From CAYOID01 sp964573115 (GTDB lineage: Bacteria > Desulfobacterota > Desulfovibrionia > Desulfovibrionales > Desulfothermaceae), in the NCBI GenBank assembly GCA_964573115.1, contig CAZNIP010000003.1:1-64000 (forward strand): DNA of 64,000 bases, written 5' to 3'. Below are positions 59,133 to 64,000 of the stretch, one piece after another (the first letter of the stretch is position 1; each line of letters begins with the position of its first letter). The notes under the pieces were generated by a model. That model ran no database searches. It worked only from the letters and a program-made list of their open reading frames with translations, and was not told the DNA's origin. The translations under genes were made by a program, and so were the position numbers.

Positions 59133-60035
59133 CTATTGGACACTGAATCCTTCGGGCTGCAGGATGTGAAGCTCAGGATTCTGGTCCTCCTGGTCGTGTC
59201 CCCGGCATTTGCTCTTCAGAGCCCTGTTTCTGGCCCTTGTTTCGGTATTGGCCACCTTCTCCGGCACCTGGAGGCACCACTGGAAGTGGCCCTGGAAGTC
59301 GGAGCTCCATCGCGGCCCTGTGAACCCGCATCTCCTCTTGAGGTTTTCCTGGTTCTGTCTGACTGCAGTGTTGGCGTATTCGCGGCACATGTCTGACTTT
59401 GACCGGGAATGGTCAATCCAGGGTCTTGCCTCCCTCCAGTCGATGATCCGATTCAGTTCAAGCCCGGGAAGAGAGCGAACGTCGTCCACAGAGGTCCGTC
59501 TGATCCGAACCTGCCCGTTTCTCGTGATGATGAGGTTTTCGGGACGCTGCAGCGTCAAACGGCCCCGGTAGACCGTTGCGATGGTCAAGCCCGGGAGGAC
59601 TCTGACATTGACGGCCGAGTCCAGAAAGCTCTCTGATTCTGGCGTTTCAATACAGATATCGCGCCCTTCGACATAGACCTGCCCGCTGAAGATTCTGATC
59701 AACAGGCAGTAGGCCTTTCTGATGAGGTCCGGGTCCGTATTCTGATCCAGCTCCAGAAAGCCGCCTTGAGAGAACCTGACAACGGCCTTGCTGGCGTCCC
59801 CGGTTGAAACATTGTCCCCGCTGTAGACGATCATTCCACTCGTGGCCGGCTCGTTGTTCAGAGAAACCTGATCGCCCATGACTTCAAGGACACCGATTTT
59901 TTCCCTTGGAGAGGTGTTTTGCTGTTGGTGGCCGGGATCTGGGCCCCGGGGAATGCATCCCATGACAACGAGCATCAGGGAGAGTGCAAGGAAGCAGGCC
60001 ATGATACTTTTTTGTCTGCTGTTTTGATCATTCAT
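59133..60035 (-). CDS. FecR-domain lipoprotein
   Basis: 300 residues from ATG 60035, behind GGAGAAGAGGG. The signal peptide has a lipobox V-M-G-C near residue 26, so it is lipid-anchored. A FecR-type beta domain follows (about 48-150: 'IGVLEVMGDQVSLNNEPATS', 'VSTGDASKAVVRFSQGGFLE', 'GQVYVEGRDICIETPESE'). The C-terminal ~110 residues are Arg- and Cys-containing and unrecognised ('CREYANTAVRQNQENLKRRC'). Its start overlaps the upstream membrane-protein gene by 8 bp, so the two are probably partners. Confidence 0.8.
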   Translation of the reverse strand: MNDQNSRQKSIMACFLALSLMLVVMGCIPRGPDPGHQQQNTSPREKIGVLEVMGDQVSLNNEPATSGMIVYSGDNVSTGDASKAVVRFSQGGFLELDQNTDPDLIRKAYCLLIRIFSGQVYVEGRDICIETPESESFLDSAVNVRVLPGLTIATVYRGRLTLQRPENLIITRNGQVRIRRTSVDDVRSLPGLELNRIIDWREARPWIDHSRSKSDMCREYANTAVRQNQENLKRRCGFTGPRWSSDFQGHFQWCLQVPEKVANTETRARNRALKSKCRGHDQEDQNPELHILQPEGFSVQ

Positions 60036-60981
60036 CCCTCTTCTCCTTCTCAGTGATGGAGGGTGTGCTGACAAAGGGGGAGACTTTTCGACCGATCTCA
60101 GCGGACCGAACTTCCCGGGTGTCGATCCAGACCATCTGTTTCCGTTTCTGGTCCCAGACAACAAACTCCTGATCTGTTTTTTTCAGAAAAAAAAGGTTGG
60201 AAGGGTTCGAAAGGAGTGCCCCATCCCTGAGGTTGAGCTTCAGAGGCTGAAAGGCGGTCTTCTTCATCAACACTCCATAGGTCATGGGGAGCAGGAGGAG
60301 AAAGGAGATGGCCATGATGGCAAAGGGGGCGATGACCAGGTTCCTCTGTGGCCAGGTCCGGATGAGATGCCAGACGAGGATCAACACCACCAGGGACTCG
60401 ATGAAGATGAGGTAAAGGGTGTTGAAGGCATCGGTCAGCTGGGCTGAGTCCCTCTGGATGATCCACTGCTGGAGTGTCCTGGCCTCATCGGCATGTTCTG
60501 AAGGCAGGTGTCCTGTCTCCTCGAAGAGGAGATGATGAAGGCTCAGTGGCGGTCGATAGATCTCGAGTCTGGTCAGCAGATGAAAGAACAGAGGCAGGAT
60601 GATCACGATGAGCAGGACTGTTTTCCAGAACCATGGCCATCTGTCCCGCAACAGCTGTATTGGCCGGGTCAAAGCCTCAAATCGTGAAGACGATGCAGCA
60701 TGTCGAATGAGAAAGATCACGGGAAGGACAAGGAGCAGGATGATGAACAGGAGAGGCAGCAGGCTTTCCCGGGTCAGGGTCCACACCATGAGGATGAACT
60801 TGCCCCCTTCCTGCACGTAGAACTCGGTCTCAAAGGTCATGAAGGCATCCAAACCCAGAAGGTGCATGTGGCTCCGATGGATGACAAACCCAAAACCACC
60901 GAGAATGGCGACGATGCCGACCAGGGAGCCTGCCAGCCAACCGATGAATGTTGTGACCTCTTTGACGAGAGACATGCGCAT
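60028..60981 (-). CDS. Multi-span membrane protein, unknown function
   Basis: 317 residues from the ATG at 60981 with GAGGAA ahead. Five hydrophobic spans: 'FIGWLAGSLVGIVAILGGFG', 'LLPLLFIILLLVLPVIFLI', 'TVLLIVIILPLFFHLL', 'LIFIESLVVLILVWHLI' and 'PFAIMAISFLLLLPMTYG', then a ~70-residue soluble tail with 'DQEFVVWDQKRKQMVWIDTR'. No transporter or enzyme motif recognised. It is translationally linked to the FecR-like lipoprotein, suggesting an envelope assembly or sensing pair. Confidence 0.75.
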   Translation of the reverse strand: MRMSLVKEVTTFIGWLAGSLVGIVAILGGFGFVIHRSHMHLLGLDAFMTFETEFYVQEGGKFILMVWTLTRESLLPLLFIILLLVLPVIFLIRHAASSSRFEALTRPIQLLRDRWPWFWKTVLLIVIILPLFFHLLTRLEIYRPPLSLHHLLFEETGHLPSEHADEARTLQQWIIQRDSAQLTDAFNTLYLIFIESLVVLILVWHLIRTWPQRNLVIAPFAIMAISFLLLLPMTYGVLMKKTAFQPLKLNLRDGALLSNPSNLFFLKKTDQEFVVWDQKRKQMVWIDTREVRSAEIGRKVSPFVSTPSITEKEKRDE

Positions 60982-61469
60982 GGATTTCCTCAAGGGTTCA
61001 ACAGCGTGACCAGGATGCTGGACTGTCAGGCCCGGCAGGAGCTCTCCAGCGGTTCACTCCGGTCAGTTTGTTCCACCACAGGTTCAGGCTCCAGTGAATT
61101 CAAGTCTGGAGGTCTCAATGTGTGGGCACAGCAGGAAATCAAGGGGGTCATGGAGCATACCGCGTCACGTTACTCCATTTTCGAGCAGGGGGGAAGAACA
61201 TCTGAGAGAGGATGAAGAGACGGAGAAAAAGATTGTTCGTGGTGCCGGGCCTCAAGCTTTGGGATGGATCCAACGTGGACAGGGAGGGCGACAGGAAGCA
61301 GGACCCGTCGTCCCGAGCTTCACAGCCCTTTCACGAAACCAGGCTTGGTCCCTCTCAGATGATGAGCAGCCACTGTATTTCACGTCTCTGCTCGTGGCAG
61401 GACGGTACGAAGATGCATTGAGAATGGTTCAGGCCAAAAGGAATTGAGCAAGAACACGGCAAGAGCAAT
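60982..61469. other. Intergenic region, possible broken small gene
   Basis: 488 bp with no convincing intact gene. On the plus strand, ATG 61212 (after GAGAGAGG) starts 'MKRRRKRLFVVPGLKLWDGS'. A different frame ends 'YFTSLLVAGRYEDALRMVQA' near 61445. Together they could be one short gene split by a frameshift, but I cannot name it. Confidence 0.25.
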
Positions 61470-61784
61470 CTACAACTCGAATTGGATTATGGCCTGCACC
61501 TGATCACTGAACTGCTCAAGGTCTTCATCTGTCAGCAGATCAAGGAAATACATGGCTCTCAAACACAGGATCGCAGTTGAACGACGATAGTCGTCAAAGG
61601 CTTGGGCCATGTCCTTGTCTCTTTTTTCGATGTGCCTGTAGAGCCGCAGATAGCGTTTATGGGCCGACAGATTCTTTGTGTCGCATATCTTGCGGCTCTC
61701 TTCGAGAATACGTTCACAGAGGCGCTCCAATGCCAGGGGATGAACGCGCTTGAAAATTTTCCAGTCTGATTCCGGGATGTTCAT
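61470..61784 (-). CDS. Conserved hypothetical helical protein
   Basis: 104 residues from the ATG at 61784 ('MNIPESDWKIFKRVHPLALE'). The open frame continues to an ATG at 61886, but the extra segment is less conserved in character. All-helical, charged, with motifs 'RLCERILEESRKI', 'LSAHKRYLRLYRHIEKRDKD' and 'AFDDYRRSTAILCLRAMYFL'. It resembles a widespread small proteobacterial family of unknown role that I know only as hypothetical. No ribosome site is obvious. It is divergent from the MukF-like gene. Confidence 0.65.
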   Translation of the reverse strand: MNIPESDWKIFKRVHPLALERLCERILEESRKICDTKNLSAHKRYLRLYRHIEKRDKDMAQAFDDYRRSTAILCLRAMYFLDLLTDEDLEQFSDQVQAIIQFEL

Positions 61785-62162
61785 AAGCTGGCCATGATAG
61801 GGTTGTTGTTTGGCGGCGAAAAAATCGATAAAAAAGCCTGCGGTTTCATCCAGAAGAGGACGCGGAGCCCGAAGGCTGAAAGCCATCGGCCATTCATGAC
61901 GATCTGAAACTGACCTAGATCAAATCGAGGTCTCAAGTCAATGAGATTCAATGATTCCAGATTCGTGACGTCGTGTGCCGTCACATGCAAGGTGAACCTG
62001 CCTCGCATGAAGACCCCCTTCGACACATGTCGGGCCAGGGGCTGCGGCCCACCCGAATGGCCATTGATTTTGCCCACCTGCTGTGTGTTGACAGAGCTTC
62101 GTCTGACTACGTAGTTTCTCCAAGAGATATCCGCAATCCCATCAAGGCCAGCATGACGCCAT
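61785..62162. other. Region upstream of the condensin operon
   Basis: 378 bp between divergent genes. The minus strand stays open near 62020-61830 ('GVFMRGRFTLHVTAHDVTNL', 'RPRFDLGQFQIVMNGRWLSA') and may be a decayed N-terminal portion of another gene. No promoter can be assigned with confidence. Confidence 0.25.
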
Positions 62163-63494
62163 ATGCAACAGCTTTCTGAGAGAGACTTCACTTTCCAGCT
62201 CAGGGAGATGCTGGGCAAGTTCCCGGCCGGGCTCAAGCTCACCTCCCATGATCTGGTCTTTGTCGGCTGGCTGTACTTTTGGGAAAAGAACACCAGGCAA
62301 AAGGACATTCCGGACAGGGAGCTGACCTGGCAGATAGACCAGGCGGTCAAAAACCTGGGGCTCAAAGAGGCCATATCAAACACAGCGGCTCTGGACAGGC
62401 TCCTGCAGTATCGATTGATCCGCAGGTCCATTACTGCTTCGGGGACTGAGGCCTATTGCTTGACCCGGCTCGGCAGGGGGCTGGCCGAAGACGTCATGGC
62501 CGAGATCAACCTTGAAAGCGATGAGCTGTCAACACACATCAATCACGCCTACACCATCCTGCGACGCTCTCTCGACGAGGACAACACCCAGGAGCTGGAA
62601 GGGTTCATCCGTCACGTCTTCTTGAGCTCTGTGGCTGAGAGCATGGAGTACAAGCTTCAGAGCATTGAAGAATCGATCCTGGAGCAGGAGGCAAAGGTGA
62701 AGGAGCTGGGCTCGGGGCAGGACGATCAGGCCTTTGAAATGGCGGTGGAGACCATCAGGACCAGCAGATCGTACCTTGAGGAGCTGCTGCAGACCCTGCA
62801 GACCGGCTCGCCTTATTACCCGTTGTACGACCTCTTGTACGAGTGTCGGGAGAGACGGGCCCTGTCGCACCTGACCAGCGAAGTCGAGCGCTGTCTCGAT
62901 TTTCTGGACGGGCTCAGAAGGCGTATCGAGCAGATGCTGGGCCACATCATCGATTTTATCCATGAATGCGTGGCCTACCAGAGTTTGATCGGTTCCCTCT
63001 CCTACAGGGACAGGCTGAGCCGCAAGCATCAGGACGTCTTGATCCACGCCGTCAGTGTCGACGTCTGCATGCCCCTGGTGGACAGCCATGCCCTGCCGGA
63101 CATCACCATGCAGTGGAGCAAGCAGGAGCAAAAAAAGCCGGTGCAGTTGAATCTGGACCAGCTCAGGGCCCTTGAGAGCTATGTCCCTGCAGAGGTCAAA
63201 AGCCGGCAGGTTCACTGGAAAGAGGGCTTCTTGCGTTTGGCCCGGGAGCAGTGGCACGAAGGCAATGGTCGAGACGTGATGCTCGGGTCCTGGCTCAAAG
63301 GCCTCCTGGACCATCTCCGTCTCGAACCTGCCGAGTCCCTCCAGGGGCTGTGGCTTTTGATTCAGGACATGCCTGAATGGTCCCCGCAGGTCCGGATTGT
63401 CAAGGCAGAGCGTGAGGCATGGCAGGATATGGGGACCTTTTACCTGGAGCCGGTTCTCCTCAACAAGGAAGAGGTGTCTGGACAGGATGCTTGA
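62163..63494 (+). CDS. MukF/MksF-like condensin kleisin subunit
   Basis: 443 residues, close to MukF length (440). The N-terminal winged-helix part ('FTFQLREMLGKFPAGLKLTS', then 'ALDRLLQYRLIRRS', 'GTEAYCLTRLGRGLAEDVMA') parallels MukF's 'DMVRQRLL...YRLTPLGIGI' region. A long helical middle (about 120-300, coiled-coil 'LQSIEESILEQEAKVKELGS') and a C-terminal winged helix ('LWLLIQDMPEWSPQVRIVKA') follow. MukF-type kleisins bridge the SMC-like MukB heads and bind MukE. The next gene overlaps by 8 bp and is MukE-like. It could be housekeeping MukBEF/MksBEF or JetA of a Wadjet defence system; the window ends too early to tell. Confidence 0.8.
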   Translation: MQQLSERDFTFQLREMLGKFPAGLKLTSHDLVFVGWLYFWEKNTRQKDIPDRELTWQIDQAVKNLGLKEAISNTAALDRLLQYRLIRRSITASGTEAYCLTRLGRGLAEDVMAEINLESDELSTHINHAYTILRRSLDEDNTQELEGFIRHVFLSSVAESMEYKLQSIEESILEQEAKVKELGSGQDDQAFEMAVETIRTSRSYLEELLQTLQTGSPYYPLYDLLYECRERRALSHLTSEVERCLDFLDGLRRRIEQMLGHIIDFIHECVAYQSLIGSLSYRDRLSRKHQDVLIHAVSVDVCMPLVDSHALPDITMQWSKQEQKKPVQLNLDQLRALESYVPAEVKSRQVHWKEGFLRLAREQWHEGNGRDVMLGSWLKGLLDHLRLEPAESLQGLWLLIQDMPEWSPQVRIVKAEREAWQDMGTFYLEPVLLNKEEVSGQDA

Positions 63495-64000
63495 AGAATA
63501 TGTGGACCTGGACATGGGCGTCCTCCTGGAGAACGATCAGATGTCCAGGAGGATCATTCATCGCCTGCAGTCGGGCCAGAACATCGACTCCTCCCTGATC
63601 ACCGAGTACAGGTTCCTGGAGAAGTGCTTTGACAACTGGTCGTCTTTTTTTTCCTTTCTCGGCTACAGACTGGAACGGTCATCCCTGGGAGGAGAGACCT
63701 TTTACTTTCTCAAGCCTGCTTCCACCTGGGTCAAGACGGCCTCTCTGCGCCGGGGGGCAACCTTTTTAGGGCTCTTTCTGGCCGGGCATTTTGTGTCCTC
63801 CGGCATCGAGGGCAAGGACGAGGTCACGGCCAAAGAGCTGATCAGCCGGCTGGAAAACAGCTTCGAGTTCAACCAGCTCATCCGGGTTTTCAATCCGCAA
63901 CAAAAGAGCGTTTTGCGGAAGAGACAGCAGAGCGGCAAACAGCTGGAGCTGCTCAAGAGTTGGGTGATGCGGTATTTGCGCGAGCTGCACAGGCTCAGAT
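63487..64000 (+). CDS. MukE/MksE-like condensin subunit, 5' part
   Basis: Open from ATG 63487 (inside the MukF-like stop, 8-bp overlap) to the window edge, 171 codons visible. 'LLENDQMSRRIIHRLQSGQN' and 'ITEYRFLEKCFDNWSSFFSF' are followed by 'SLGGETFYFLKPASTWVKTA' and 'RRGATFLGLFLAGHF', the layout of tandem winged helices in MukE. Incomplete at the 3' end. A MukB/MksB-type ATPase would be expected next, and a MksG/JetD nuclease after it if this is Wadjet. Confidence 0.72.
   Translation, partial: MLEEYVDLDMGVLLENDQMSRRIIHRLQSGQNIDSSLITEYRFLEKCFDNWSSFFSFLGYRLERSSLGGETFYFLKPASTWVKTASLRRGATFLGLFLAGHFVSSGIEGKDEVTAKELISRLENSFEFNQLIRVFNPQQKSVLRKRQQSGKQLELLKSWVMRYLRELHRLR

Overview
The window reads as chromosomal DNA of a GC-rich, anaerobic Gram-negative bacterium. 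A deltaproteobacterium (Desulfobacterota), probably near Desulfovibrionales, fits best. The support is the recO-glyQ-glyS-rpsT neighbourhood, an aldehyde:ferredoxin oxidoreductase, ferredoxin and iron-sulfur flavoprotein genes, TRAP transport, an Fe-S photolyase and a likely selenoprotein. The taxonomic call is inference; no rRNA or tRNA gene was found. A run of exactly 100 N at 43377-43476 marks a scaffold gap.

Layout. 1-2.2 kb: the 3' end of a PilY1-like pilus protein, UDP-glucose dehydrogenase and a small minus-strand protein. 2.4-15.7 kb: a long plus-strand block of mfd, a SurA-like chaperone, a RodZ-like protein, recO, glyQ, a complete TRAP transporter (dctP-dctQ-dctM) sitting between glyQ and glyS, then glyS and rpsT. 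15.8-20.7 kb, minus strand: PIN-PhoH ATPase and a DksA-like protein, then four genes joined by 4-base ATGA overlaps: Fe-S photolyase, a 100-residue thioredoxin-fold protein with an in-frame TGA in a U-x-x-C motif, a HAD phosphatase and a methyltransferase.

20.8-33 kb is a catabolic locus that fits the leucine/isovalerate route. It has two HMG-CoA lyases plus a third related lyase, acyl-CoA dehydrogenase, enoyl-CoA (methylglutaconyl-CoA) hydratase, an acyl-CoA carboxylase carboxyltransferase subunit, an XRE-cupin regulator and acetoacetyl-CoA synthetase. A divergent sigma-54 activator faces a near-consensus -24/-12 promoter at 23625-23640. The first gene after that promoter has decayed to the last ~28 codons of an acyl-CoA synthetase.

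33-45.3 kb: adenylate kinase, thiE, a tripartite efflux system whose TolC component is fused to AMIN and substrate-binding-like domains, pgeF, exonuclease III and a ferredoxin-like protein. 45.5-55.6 kb: a peptide-type ABC transporter (Tat-exported binding protein; fused OppDF, OppC, and OppB with a large insertion) surrounding a translationally coupled aldehyde ferredoxin oxidoreductase and non-pyrrolysine MttB-family methyltransferase. 55.8-61.8 kb: GNAT acetyltransferase, glycerophosphodiesterase, iron-sulfur flavoprotein, DUF3786, a FecR-like lipoprotein with a membrane partner, and a conserved hypothetical. 62.1-64 kb: the start of a MukFE/MksFE condensin operon cut by the window edge; whether it is a housekeeping or a defence (Wadjet-type) condensin cannot be decided here.

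An intergenic composite repeat occurs at least eight times between 26.3 and 57.4 kb and not before. It consists of a hairpin head, a G-rich GGTTGAGGG module, a TCGGCCAGTTTGATC module and a TTTCATACGAG tail. I do not recognise it. The selenoprotein, the repeat family, the sigma-54 locus with its remnant gene, and the fused TolC are the points most worth following up.
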